Under the pieces are notes generated by a model that did no database searches, was not told the origin of the DNA, and was given only the letters and a program-made list of their open reading frames with translations. A stretch of DNA of 64,000 nt from Sialis fuliginosa. Lineage: Eukaryota > Arthropoda > Insecta > Megaloptera > Sialidae. The position numbers and the translations under genes are program-made. The stretch spans positions 6,820,001 to 6,884,000 of the forward strand of contig OY540821.1 of the NCBI GenBank assembly GCA_961205875.1. Direction: 5' to 3'. Shown here piece after piece: positions 11,801 through 23,885 of the stretch. Position 1 is the first letter of the stretch. Every line of letters begins with the position of its first letter.

Positions 11801-12868
11801 ACCCTAGAATTAATTTAGGCTATATATCACCACACTATTCTACAAAAGAGCTGAGCAGTGATACGAAACATGACCGTAAAACAAAATAAAGCGGTAAATA
11901 GTGGTGGGGATATGATGCCTTCATATTTAGTGCAACCGGTTGCGTGGGCATTCAACGATTTCGAAATATACGCGGAGGAAGCCTAGTGTTCTGTTTTAAG
12001 AAATGAGGTATACTCCTTTCACTAAAATTAATTTGGGTTTTTTTTATGTAAACTACTGCACTTTCTAATTTGCACTTTGTATATGCAGCATTGTGCATGT
12101 GCTATATAAATTAAACTACCAGGACCGTATTAAGTCTATTTGTGAAGTGAAACTTCTTTAGCGAGACTATATAGTGAATTGGAATCATTTTTTTTTTACT
12201 TATCCAAGTATTAAACCAATCTATAGATTCTAATAAATTGAAAATTTATCAATAATGATGAACGGATGGCATATTAAAAAAAATATATTGTTACATTCAT
12301 CAGAGTAACCGTTTTTTTAAATTAGAGCGAATTGTCGCTGAAGAAGTATCGACTATCGTCTAATTTTTATAATACGCGTGATTTTGCTAATTAACTTTTT
12401 GTATAGTGTTTACCAGGTATGTACATTGTGATTCATATTATTTATTTGATTTTTTTGTTTCGGTTCTGATATTTATGTAATGGTTTTTATTTGTTAACGT
12501 ATGTTTACATCATGCACTTGTCGAAAGAGCAATAAAACTAAGTTTTGTTAACGAATGTACATATCCTCATTGTTTATAGTTAATAATAATTATATAATTT
12601 ATAAAAATATAATTTTAATAATAAAAAAAAGGTAATATTATTCTCTCCATTATATAACAACGTAATAACTGAAATCAGATGTTTACTCTTGTAAATTTTT
12701 GAATTAACGAATTATTTTTGAATTAAGAAAAAATGTTTTAGATAAAAAATGTCGAGTATGTTATTATCTATAATTTATTCCCTATACATTTTTTTCCAAC
12801 ATTTATAATTTAGCCAGAAAGAAATTTTTTATGTAATTATTTAGATTCACCTACACTGTTCACTATCA

Positions 12869-12970
12869 GTATTACGTATAAGAAAGTCCCATGGTACCTA
12901 TGGCAAACAAGCACACTGTTTAATCTCTGTACTACGTATAAGAAAGTCCCATGACTCTCATGGCAGATAT
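12869..12970 (+). repeat. Two copies of a 40-bp repeat; third at 20840-20890
   Basis: The block GTATAAGAAAGTCCCATG followed by a short CTCATGGCA-type stretch occurs twice here, about 56 bp apart, and once more near 20840-20890 with small changes. Nothing identifies the source. Confidence 0.6.
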
Positions 12971-13152
12971 TTCTCCTCTGTTATGAACCATTTGAATTAT
13001 AATAAAATTGCATGACGATAACATTTGTTTACAAAGTCAAAAAAATGAAATAAACTTTTATTTTCAAAAAAAGATTTTTTTTACTATTTTTCCCTTAAAT
13101 CTAGCCTACTTCTGCTTCAAAAAATTAATATTTCGTTAAAATAAAAAAAATC

Positions 13153-16100
13153 ATGCAATTAAGGGTTAAAGATAATAGTGTAAGCTACATTTAAAAAAAA
13201 AACTGGAGTCTCCTCGATCGCGCCAAGTTGAGATATTAACTATTCAATTTACTTCTTTGTTAGCGTATGAGTTTTAATTTGTTTTTTAGTTTTAACTTGT
13301 TTTTAAAAAGGGAAGGAGCACGCGAAGGTCTTTAAGTGCGTGATGCTCTTAAAGATAATAGTGTAAGCTACATTTTAAAAAAAAACTGGAGTCTCCTCGA
13401 TCGCACCAAGCTGAGATATTAACTATTCAATTTACTTCTTTGTTACCGTATGAGTTTTAATTTGTTTTTTTAGTTTTAACTTGTTTTTAAAAAGGGAAGG
13501 AGCACGCGAAGGTCTTTAAGTGCGTGATGCTCTTAAAGATAATAGTGTAAGCTACATTTTAAAAAAAAACTGGAGTCTCTTCGATCGCGCAAAGCTGAGA
13601 TATTAACTATTCAATTTACTTCTTTGTTAGCGTATGAGTTTTAATTTGTTTTTTTAGTTTTAACTTGTTTTTAAAAAGGGAAGGAGCACGCGAAGGTCTT
13701 TAAGTGCGTGATGCTCTTAAAGATAATAGTGTAAGCTACATTTTAAAAAAAACTGGAGTCTCTTCGATCGCGCAAAGCTGAGATATTAACTATTCAATTT
13801 ACTTCTTTGTTAGCGTATGAGTTTTAATTTGTTTTTTTAGTTTTAACTTGTTTTTAAAAAGGGAAGGAGCACGCGAAGGTCTTTAAGTGCGTGATGCTCT
13901 TAAAGATAATAGTGTAAGCTACATTTTAAAAAAAAACTGGAGTCTCTTCGATCGCGCCAAGCTGAGATATTAACTATTCAATTTACTTCTTTGTTAGCGT
14001 ATGAGTTTTAATTTGTTTTTTTAGTTTTAACTTGTTTTTAAAAAGGGAAGGAGCACGCAAAGGTCTTTATGTGCGTGATGTTCTTAAAGATAATAGTGTA
14101 AGCTACATTTAAAAAAAAAACTGGAGTCTCTTCGATCGCGCCAAGCTGAGATATTAACTATTCAATTTACTTCTTTGTTAGCGTATGAGTTTTAATTTGT
14201 TTTTTTAGTTTTAACTTGTTTTTAAAAAGGGAAGGAGCACGCGAAGGTCTTTAAGTGCGTGATGCTCTTAAAGATAATAGTGTAAGCTACATTTTAAAAA
14301 AAAACTGGAGTCTCCTCGATCGCACCAAGCTGAGATATTAACTATTCAATTTACTTCTTTGTTACCGTATGAGTTTTAATTTGTTTTTTTAGTTTTAACT
14401 TGTTTTTAAAAAGGGAAGGAGCACGCGAAGGTCTTTAAGTGCGTGATGCTCTTAAAGATAATAGTGTAAGCTACATTTTAAAAAAAAACTGGAGTCTCCT
14501 CGATCGCACCAAGCTGAGATATTAACTATTCAATTTACTTCTTTGTTACCGTATGAGTTTTAATTTGTTTTTTTAGTTTTAACTTGTTTTTAAAAAGGGA
14601 AGGAGCACGCGAAGGTCTTTAAGTGCGTGATGCTCTTAAAGATAATAGTGTAAGCTACATTTTAAAAAAAAACTGGAGTCTCTTCGATCGCGCCAAGCTG
14701 AGATATTAACTATTCAATTTACTTCTTTGTTAGCGTATGAGTTTTAATTTGTTTTTTTAGTTTTAACTTGTTTTTAAAAAGGGAAGGAGCACGCGAAGGT
14801 CTTTAAGTGCGTGATGCTCTTAAAGATAATAGTGTAAGCTACATTTAAAAAAAAAACTGGAGTCTCCTCGATCGCACCAAGCTGAGATATTAACTATTCA
14901 ATTTACTTCTTTGTTAGCGTATGAGTTTTTATTTGTTTTTTTAGTTTTAACTTGTTTTTAAAAAGGGAAGTAGCACGCGAAGGTCTTTATGTGCGTGATG
15001 CTCTTAAAGATAATAGTGTAAGCTACATTTTAAAAAAAAACTGGAGTCTCTTCGATCGCGCCAAGCTGAGATATTAACTATTCAATTTACTTCTTTGTTA
15101 GCGTATGAGTTTTAATTTGTTTTTTTAGTTTTAACTTGTTTTTAAAAAGGGAAGGAGCACGCGAAGGTCTTTAAGTGCGTGATGCTCTTAAAGATAATAG
15201 TGTAAACTACATTTTAAAAAAAAAATGGAGTCTCTTCGATCGCGCCAAGCTGAGATATTAACTATTCAATTTACTTCTTTGTTAGCGTATGAGTTTTAAT
15301 TTGTTTTTTTTAGTTTTAACTTGTTTTTAAAAAGGGAAGGAGCACGCGAAGGTCTTTAAGTGCGTGATGCTCTTAAAGATAATAGTGTAAGCTACATTTA
15401 AAAAAAAAACTGGAGTCTCTTCGATCGCGCCAAGCTGAGATATTAACTATTCAATTTACTTCTTTGTTAGCGTATGAGTTTTAATTTGTTTTTTTTTAGT
15501 TTTAACTTGTTTTTAAAAAGGGAAGGAGCACGCGAAGGTCTTTAAGTGCGTGATGTTCTTAAAGATAATAGTGTAAGCTACATTTAAAAAAAAAAACTGG
15601 AGTCTCTTCGATCGCGCCAAGCTGAGATATTAACTATTCAATTTACTTCTTTGTTAGCGTATGAGTTTTAATTTGTTTTTTTAGTTTTAACTTGTTTTTA
15701 AAAAGGGAAGGAGCACGCGAAGGTCTTTAAGTGCGTGATGCTCTTAAAGATAATAGTGTAAGCTACATTTTAAAAAAAAACTGGAGTCTCCTCGATCGCA
15801 CCAAGCTGAGATATTAACTATTCAATTTACTTCTTTGTTACCGTATGAGTTTTAATTTGTTTTTTTAGTTTTAACTTGTTTTTAAAAAGGGAAGGAGCAC
15901 GCGAAGGTCTTTAAGTGCGTGATGCTCTTAAAGATAATAGTGTAAGCTACATTTTAAAAAAAAACTGGAGTCTCCTCGATCGCACCAAGCTGAGATATTA
16001 ACTATTCAATTTACTTCTTTGTTACCGTATGAGTTTTAATTTGTTTTTTTAGTTTTAACTTGTTTTTAAAAAGGGAAGGAGCACGCGAAGGTCTTTAAGT

Positions 16101-17793
16101 GCGTGATGCTTTTAAAGATAATAGTGTAAGCTACATTTTAAAAAAAAACTGGAGTCTCTTCGATCGCGCCAAGCTGAGATATTAACTATTCAATTTACTT
16201 CTTTGTTAGCGTATGAGTTTTAATTTGTTTTTTTTTAGTTTTAACTTGTTTTTAAAAAGGGAAGGAGCACGCGAAGGTCTTTAAGTGCGTGTTGCTCTTA
16301 AAGATAATAGTGTAAGCTACATTTTAAAAAAAAACTGGAGTCTCTTCGATCGCGCCAAGCTGAGATATTAACTATTCAATTTACTTCTTTGTTAGCGTAT
16401 GAGTTTTAATTTGTTTTTTTAGTTTTAACTTGTTTTTAAAAAGGGAAGGAGCACGCGAAGGTCTTTAAGTGCGTGATGCTCTTAAAGATAATAGTGTAAG
16501 CTACATTTAAAAAAAAAACTGGAGTCTCCTCGATCGCACCAAGCTGAGATATTAACTATTCAATTTACTTCTTTGTTAGCGTATGAGTTTTTATTTGTTT
16601 TTTTAGTTTTAACTTGTTTTTAAAAAGGGAAGTAGCACGCGAAGGTCTTTATGTGCGTGATGCTCTTAAAGATAATAGTGTAAGCTACATTTTAAAAAAA
16701 AACTGGAGTCTCTTCGATCGCGCCAAGCTGAGATATTAACTATTCAATTTACTTCTTTGTTAGCGTATGAGTTTTAATTTGTTTTTTTAGTTTTAACTTG
16801 TTTTTAAAAAGGGAAGGAGCACGCGAAGGTCTTTAAGTGCGTGATGCTCTTAAAGATAATAGTGTAAACTACATTTTAAAAAAAAAATGGAGTCTCTTCG
16901 ATCGCGCCAAGCTGAGATATTAACTATTCAATTTACTTCTTTGTTAGCGTATGAGTTTTAATTTGTTTTTTTTAGTTTTAACTTGTTTTTAAAAAGGGAA
17001 GGAGCACGCGAAGGTCTTTAAGTGCGTGATGCTCTTAAAGATAATAGTGTAAGCTACATTTAAAAAAAAAACTGGAGTCTCTTCGATCGCGCCAAGCTGA
17101 GATATTAACTATTCAATTTACTTCTTTGTTAGCGTATGAGTTTTAATTTGTTTTTTTTTTAGTTTTAACTTGTTTTTAAAAAGGGAAGGAGCACGCGAAG
17201 GTCTTTAAGTGCGTGATGCTCTTAAAGATAATAGTGTAAGCTACATTTTAAAAAAAAACTGGAGTCTCTTCGATCGCGCCAAGCTGAGATATTAACTATT
17301 CAATTTACTTCTTTGTTAGCGTATGAGTTTTAATTTGTTTTTTTTAGTTTTAACTTGTTTTTAAAAAGGGAAGGAGCACGCGAAGGTCTTTAAGTGCGTG
17401 ATGCTCTTAAAGATAATAGTGTAAGCTACATTTTAAAAAAAAACTGGAGTCTCTTCGATCGCGCCAAGCTGAGATATTAACTATTCAATTTACTTCTTTG
17501 TTAGCGTATGAGTTTTAATTTGTTTTTTTTTAGTTTTAACTTGTTTTTAAAAAGGGAAGGAGCACGCGAAGGTCTTTAAGTGCGTGATGCTCTTAAAGAT
17601 AATAGTGTAAGCTACATTTAAAAAAAAAACTGGAGTCTCCTCGATCGCACCAAGCTGAGATATTAACTATTCAATTTACTTCTTTGTTAGCGTATGAGTT
17701 TTTATTTGTTTTTTTAGTTTTAACTTGTTTTTAAAAAGGGAAGTAGCACGCGAAGGTCTTTAAGTGCGTGATGCTCTTAACCCTTAATTGCAT
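13153..17793 (+). repeat. Satellite array, 25 copies of a 184-bp monomer, bounded by 17-bp inverted repeats
   Basis: The landmark GATAATAGTG recurs at 13171, 13354, 13538, 13722, 13905, 14089 and on at 183-187-bp steps to 17598, giving 25 monomers that end near 17776. Length changes come mostly from A and T runs. Each monomer carries a dyad (GAGCACGC..GCGTGATGCTC). The array is closed by ATGCAATTAAGGGTTAA at 13153-13169 and its exact complement at 17777-17793. No coding capacity. Monomer variants recur in the same order in two blocks, showing higher-order structure. Confidence 0.95.
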
Positions 17794-17859
17794 CTTGTTA
17801 ACATTCGTGAACAATGTTTTCAGAGGTATCTATTAGCAAAAATGTACAATATTTTTTAG

Positions 17860-18545
17860 CCTTTGCGATTCTGGCGCCCCAGGCGAGATTTCTTTTGACG
17901 CCCCCCCCCCCTTTCCACCGCCACAGTGACGATCATTAAAAATTATCCGCACAAAAAAAAAAAAGCGTGAGAAAATTATCTTGTTATTAATTCATTAGTG
18001 TAATATAATAATATAATATAACATATAATTGATAAATAATATATAATATAACTAAAATTATATAAAAGATTTCTTCCTGGCTTTCATATCTGCAAAATTA
18101 TCGATTGCTGTCTCAAAATTGAGGTTTGCTACAACCTTATTTTCAATTGAAAGAATAGCCAAATTATTCAACCTATCTTCTATCATAGCCGATTGCAAAT
18201 AAGTTTTTATGAATTATTTTAATTTACTAAAACTTCTTTCACCACTAGCTACACTAACCGGAATTGTTACAAGAATTAGCAAAGCCACCCACAGATTTGG
18301 CACTGTGCTTTTCAAGTTTTGTAAAAAAATGTTTAATAAATAATTTATTTTTGATATTAAGCATTTTATTAAGTAAAATGAATTATTTTGCAGAAAAAAT
18401 CAAAACTATTATTCAAAAAATATATATAGCTTAAATTTGGCGCCCTAGAACAGAACATAGAAAAAAAGTTTAAAATAATTGGCGCCCCCACGAAATTAGC
18501 GCCCCAGGCTATCGCCTGGGTCGCCTGGCCGTTCGGCCGGCCCTG
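17860..18545 (-). pseudogene. hAT transposon fragment with transposase C-terminal (dimerisation) domain
   Basis: On the minus strand, about 18320-18062 reads LWVALLILVTIPVSVASGER, then SFSKLK, a stop, then TYLQSAMIEDRLNNLAILSI and about 30 further residues. This is the C-terminal dimerisation region of hAT transposases of the ZMYM/TTF-type group, where SVASGERSFSKLK is the hallmark. One in-frame stop breaks it and the N-terminal and catalytic parts are absent. GCGCCCCAGGC blocks flank it, and the right terminus at 18545 is the complement of CAGGGCCGGCC, a common hAT end. The left end is not found, so this is a truncated dead copy. Confidence 0.8.
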
Positions 18546-18966
18546 TTGGAATGACCTCGACAGATTTTAAAATTTGACACGTTGAAACGCTAAGGAAAGT
18601 GTTGGAATATGTATAAATTGTTAGTTCACTTTCTGAAAAGTCAGGGAATTTATAAAAAAAAATTAAAAAGTCAGGTATTTTTTGCTTCTCAACTTCAATT
18701 TTATACTTATTATTCATGTAAAGAAGAAAAAAGTGTGTAAATTTAAGTTGACGAGCAAAAAAAAACAAATTTTATTTTTGCCTCTCAATCACTTCTTACC
18801 CCGGAACTCCTGAGCCTCTAGTGATCAGGGAATTTTGAATCTGTGGTCAGAGAAAATCAGGGAAAAGTCAGGGAATTTTATTTTCAAAAACCAGTGGACA
18901 CTGTAGTGAAAACACGAGAAGTTTCACTTCAACTGTGTGCTTATGTGGGTGAGACATTGCACGACG

Positions 18967-19304
18967 TTTTTAGGGCTCCGTAGAAAACTAGGAACCCCTA
19001 TAGTTTCGCTCTGTCCGTCCGTCTATATACATTTTATATCTATTAAAAAATTTGGTACACGGACGTATAACTCAAAAACATAAATGATAAGTTTTTTGAA
19101 AAAAAAATTATTTTTTTGGCCACCAATTTTGAAATATTGTTTTATTTATAAACCGTTACACGTACACTTTTATGGAGATTACATCTTTCATCTACATGAA
19201 AAACCTTTTGATACGTATTATCAAGTGAAGAGAATTCTAGTGAGAACGACTACGGAACCCTATCAAGTGCGTTCCCAACACGTTCCTGGCCGTTTTATTT
19301 TTAA
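18967..19304 (+). repeat. Dispersed repeat starting TTTTTAGGGCTCCGTAG, copy 2
   Basis: A shorter copy of the repeat at 7143-7832, sharing TCCGTAGAAAACTAGGAA, the AAATTTGGTA block and the closing ACTACGGAACCCTATCAAGT with CCAACACGTTCCTGGCCG. Next to it lies the inverted copy of the same MITE that follows copy 1. Confidence 0.6.
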
Positions 19305-19317
19305 GACAGCGCCCGAT

Positions 19318-19862
19318 AATATGCATGATGCCTAATTTTTAAAAACTATTTTATAATGATCTTACGTGTCTCTTATTTCCAAAAAAATGCATATTTCTGC
19401 AGAAAATAAAGGTTTAATCACAAAAATTGACCCTTTTAAAACTAATTTTGAAATTGACGCCAAAACGCTCGCAGGTGTCATGGCGCATTTTTGACGTCAC
19501 GCCTATGTAAACACTCCTTATCAACTATAATAAATCCTTGTTACATCGCTAATGTTTCTCGGTTTTACTTTTGATAACACAAAACTGAGCAAATTGATAA
19601 TTTAAAACTACAAAATAATTTATAAACAGTGCAGATATTAATGAAACAAAAATGACGTTTACGTAGCCGTGACGTCATCCACTCTGACTGGTGTTTTATC
19701 AAACATGGCGGATTTCTGTATTTTGCGTTTTTATTTTAACAAAAATCATATTAATCTCGCTTTTAATATAAAAATAAATACATGTTGTAGAATCTTTTTA
19801 ACTTATTTCATTATTTAAAATCATAATTTCAGTGATACTTTGTTACTGGTATCATGCCTATT
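19318..19862 (-). mobile_element. 545-bp MITE, copy 2, inverted relative to 8427-8972
   Basis: The full-length complement of the element at 8427-8972, ending ATCATGCCTATT at 19862. The TGACGTCA sites and the CCATGTTTGATAAAACAC block are kept. It is about 10 kb from its partner and in opposite orientation, so the two could pair. Confidence 0.8.
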
Positions 19863-20539
19863 ATCTGGTAACAGAAACTCATATATTATTATAATCTTCT
19901 CATTCATACGCAAATAAATACAAAGGTGTTATTTGAGTTTTTTTGCCATGTTTACAAACTGATAATATGTAGTAGGTATGTATATTTTAGATTTCACTTA
20001 AAATATTATTATTACAAATTTTATTTTCTCATGTGCAATTTTACATGATATATAAATTAAATATAAAATTTGAGTTATGTGTTATTTTTACGCATTGTCT
20101 ACGTATTGTTTACGTGCTCATTTTTCAATTAAAAAGACGATATAATTTTTTTTTTTTTTAATTTTTTTTTCAATAACAATTAATAAATAATATAATTATT
20201 TACGCGTTATCTACATAGATTACAAGATTCTATCCTAAAATATATTTTTGAACTGAAAAATTTCATCTGAAGATACATTTAAAGTGTAGTATTGATTTTT
20301 ATGTAGCTAGGTGCCAAGTTTAGTCAATATTTTAACACAAAAATGTAGCTATCACTGTTTTTCATTTAATTTTATATCTTGTACATTATCTTATCCAGCG
20401 GTCACCAAACTGTCGATCGCGAGCTACCAGTAGCTCGTGTGAATTTTTTACTTTCTTATACCCATCTATGTATATAACAATTCCGTTTCCTGTTTTGTAA
20501 TTTCGTTTAAAAAAAAAACATTTAATACATGTTCTAGAG

Positions 20540-20743
20540 CAGCGGTTCTTAAACTTATGTGGTCTAGGGACTCTCATTTGAACAATTATTTTTCAGGGAC
20601 CTCTCCTGACAGAAAAACAAAGAAGGTCGTTAAATACTAATTAATTATTGGTAAATAAAAATGTAAAACTACTATAATTTATGCTAAATATGTTTCACGG
20701 ACCCCTGCCAAAAGTTTAGCGGACCCTAGTTTAAGAATCGCTG
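20540..20743. mobile_element. 204-bp hAT-type MITE with 8-bp target duplication
   Basis: Ends are CAGCGGTTCTTAAACT and its near-complement AGTTTAAGAATCGCTG. Flanks are TTCTAGAG and TTGTAGAG, an 8-bp duplication with one mismatch, as expected of hAT insertions. Just upstream, at about 20397, is a lone hAT-like end (CAGCGGTCACCAAACT) from another family. Confidence 0.75.
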
Positions 20744-21813
20744 TTGTAGAGAATAATATTATCTATAATTTATGTCCCATAAGTTTTATTCTATCTTTTA
20801 TTAGTTTGTCAGGAATATTTTTTAATAATACATATTAGAATCACGTATCAATGTCTGTATTATGTATAAGAAAGTCCTATGGCTCCCATAGCAGATATTT
20901 TTTACTAGAAATCTAATATTCTAGTTTCTTTTCTAATACTAGTGAATAAGTGCAAGTTCGTATTTTGAGGACCTCTGAGTTAATTAATTCACATGTCATT
21001 AATATTGTATTAAATTTTAACTAAACAATGGAGAAATTGCTAAAATACTTTGCTAAAAGAAAGACCATTCTAAGGGGGTATGTATATTGTATATATGCTA
21101 AACATATTACCGCGTCCTCTGGAGATTTTCCCGCATATCTCTCTGAATAATAGAGCAAAAAAGGAACAACAATAACAGAGTCAAGCAAATCTGTTGGGAC
21201 AAAAAAGGGACGTAGAATTTTTAGATTACGAATTTTCAAATAAACCGAGACAAGGGTTGCACTCAGGAAAGTATCGATTTATCTCGGGCTTATTAGTAAC
21301 AGTCTCGTCTCGCAAATGGCGTAACAAGGATTTTTATTGGAGGGAAAAGGAATTTTTATTGCGGGAGGGGGGGGGGGGGCAGGCAGGCTTCTCTGCCCCT
21401 CCCATCTGGTCACGCCACTGCGTAAAAACTAAGCCGATCTCGTCTTTTACACGAGACTTAGAAAAATCTCGCTCGTTTAAATTTAAAAAAAACATTTTTT
21501 CATTTATTCTTACGTAGTAAATAAAGTAATTTTAATTATTAATACTCAATCAATAATGAATAATACAGGCCGTAACGTAAAGAAGGGGGGATCAGGAAAA
21601 AAATGCTTTTAAAATTTTCGATGCCATTCTTGAATTTTGAGTTCATTTGAAAATTTTACCCATTCCTTTACCTTAAAATTGATATAATATTTATTTAGAA
21701 AAATATATCTTACACCATTAACTTTAAGACTATCAAATTCCCTAAGACCGTCAAGACCTCCTTCCCCTATTATTAACAAATAAAAATTGATAAATTAACA
21801 AATAAGTTGATTT

Positions 21814-21990
21814 GTTAATATCTCAGCTTGGCGCGATCTTACTCCAAAAAAATTAACTCAAAAATTATAGCCTGTATACGGATTTGAACCAAAAAAGCAC
21901 TTATGCCCCATTGTGCGCCGCCCCATCTGGCCTTGCGCCCCGGGCGGTCGCCCTGGTTTGCCCCCTCCCCCTAAACCCGGCGCTGATAAT
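21814..21990. repeat. Lone satellite-monomer relic followed by a hAT-type end
   Basis: 21814-21846 is the complement of part of the 184-bp satellite monomer, with a 25-bp exact block (GCGCCAAGCTGAGATATTAA and flanks). From about 21896 to 21990 there is a GC-rich stretch with GCGCCCCGGGCGGTCGCCCTG that resembles the GCGCCCCAGGC ends of the hAT element at 17860-18545. No open frame. Confidence 0.6.
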
Positions 21991-22762
21991 ATAAATGCCT
22001 GCCTTGGTCGTCCAAAGACAATCCCCATTACCATTAAATAATCCTAGTATTGAATAGAATAAGACAATTAATTATATCTTACTAACTGTAAAAAAAAGGT
22101 CTGAAAAATCGAAATATTTTCGTTTTATAAATTAAAATTGTAAACTAAAAAAAATTATCAATGAGTTGCTCACAAATATAGATGTACAATTTCTGTATTG
22201 ATATATTTACACTATAAATCGTAAATTGTGACGTATAGAGTACAAGTAATGTACGCTTCTGTAGTAAGTCATTTTTACTTAATCAGTACGGTAGCTACTT
22301 TGGATAGCTCAACACGCTTAACCGCAAAATATAAGTAACTAAAAAATTATAAAATAATACACCGTTAAATAAATATGTGAAATTATTGTTTTTAAATAAT
22401 TGTGTTATTTATTATTTTTTTAATTTAAGTTTGTTACTGTAATATTACTTTCGTGTGATTTATTTCAACTGGTTTGTTTGATATAATATTGTTATCTTGA
22501 ATTGTGTTTACTTTTGGATAGAAATCAATACATTTGTTGTTTAAAATTTGCTAGAATATTAATATATTTTTATAAAATTGTTTTATTTAAAAAAATTTTT
22601 TTTTTTTTTTAATTGAGAGCATCCATAAAATTATTACATATTCAAATTAAAATTTAATTAATTTTCACTTCAAAAGTTATAAAAACTTTTTTTTTTAATA
22701 TTAAAAAATAAAAAAATATTATCTCAATTGGGGAAGATATGATCGGGATGACAAGTAGTTTC

Positions 22763-22920
22763 TAGGCTCCTAATTAAAACCTCAAAACAGTGCTTTTTTA
22801 ATGCGGCTTCGTTTTAAAAATAATAATTGGTTTTAACTGTATTGTCTACTTTTTAATGTTTTTATTTATTTTTTCTTGAAAGTACTACATTAGAACTTCA
22901 GGGGTTTAATTAGGAGCCTA
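22763..22920. mobile_element. 158-bp MITE
   Basis: Starts TAGGCTCCTAATTAAAAC and ends GGTTTAATTAGGAGCCTA, an inverted repeat of about 18 bp with one mismatch. It is non-coding, and the superfamily is unassigned. Confidence 0.7.
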
Positions 22921-22986
22921 ATGACGGTTTTACACCAAAAATATAAAACATAAACACGGTGTTTTTAAAACAATATATTTATAAAA

Positions 22987-23370
22987 ATCAGGGCTTCGAA
23001 CCGGAACTGAACCGAAAACCGTAAAAACCGTTATTGTTTGCCGGAACGAAAACCGGAACAGAACCGAAATAAAAATATCGGTTTTTACGGTTCAGTACAT
23101 GTTAAAATACGCACGTTAATATGATCTTATTTGCCACTTCAATTGTCGTTCGGACTATCATACAAGTACCAAAAAAAGTTCTAAATTATGGTAAAAAAAA
23201 TTTTTTTAATACAAATAATTTTTTTTTAATCAATCACTCGGAGCTGAACCGAAAACCGAAAAAACCGTTATTTTTTGCGGATCAATAACCGGAACAGAAC
23301 CGAAATATATTTTATTACTCGAACCGGAACGAAAACCGAAACGAAAAAAATAACGGTCCGAAGCCCTGAT
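22987..23370. mobile_element. MITE with ATCAGGGCTTCGAACCG ends, copy 2
   Basis: A 384-bp relative of the element at 4756-5159 in the same orientation, ending GGTCCGAAGCCCTGAT. It shares the core CCACTTCAATTGTCGTTCGG and the subterminal AACCGAAA blocks. Confidence 0.75.
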
Positions 23371-23405
23371 AAAAATGTCAATATGTCAAAAAAATTAATA
23401 GTGTT

Positions 23406-23633
23406 ACCTTGGGTTGGATAAAGCAAAATTAATCACGGTTAGTTAATCAGTTGTTTTAAAACCATTATTACTTAAATTCTACGGTTATGATAAATTTTAT
23501 GAGGTAAAATTTTTTCATATTTAGTGAATTGTTCGTTTGCAAATTGAGATTAAGTTTAGAATTAACGTTAATCATTGTTTGAAAACAGCTGATTAACTAA
23601 TCGTGGTTAATTTTGCTTTATGCAACCCAGGGT
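23406..23633. mobile_element. 228-bp MITE with inverted ends of about 60 bp
   Basis: The left side begins ACCTTGGGTTGGATAAAGCA and the complement of the right side begins ACCCTGGGTTGCATAAAGCA. Similarity continues through AAAATTAATCACGGTTAGTT and beyond. Nearly the whole element can fold into a hairpin. It is non-coding. Confidence 0.75.
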
Positions 23634-23725
23634 TGGTGTTTTATCTTTTTCGTGTAAAAAAACCATAAGATTTACTTCGTTACTCGTTAGCCCTTTCCCC
23701 CACACATACAAATTGTTTATCTATG

Positions 23726-23885
23726 ACAGTGATCTTAAAACTTTTTTGATCGTGTACCCCTTAAGACGAAAATAATTTTAAGTTGTACCCTCTTATAATA
23801 TAATATTACACACATACAGTATTTTAAAGTGAAACTTGGCGTACCCCCTGGGGTACACGTACCCCATTTCGAAGACCACTTGTCT
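23726..23885. mobile_element. hAT-type MITE
   Basis: The left side begins CAGTGATCTTAAAACTTTTT and GTGTACCCC. The right side closes GGTACACGTACCCC and GAAGACCACTTG. These inverted subterminal blocks and the CAGTG-TCTT start fit short hAT elements. The flanking duplication is imperfect. Confidence 0.55.

Noticed and set aside
11359-11889. 176-codon plus-strand open frame
   Set aside because: It runs through a dispersed repeat, starts in sequence shared with 35690-35772, has no recognisable domain, and the homologous repeats do not keep the frame.
13153-17793. CRISPR-like array
   Set aside because: The repeats are 184 bp, contiguous and without unique spacers; this is a eukaryotic tandem satellite.
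18496-18768. 90-codon minus-strand frame
   Set aside because: Its first residues come from unrelated AT-rich DNA and its end from the GC-rich hAT terminus; the real transposase remnant is in a different stretch (18062-18320).
20386-20577. 63-codon minus-strand frame
   Set aside because: Composed of two unrelated hAT-like ends; no protein features.
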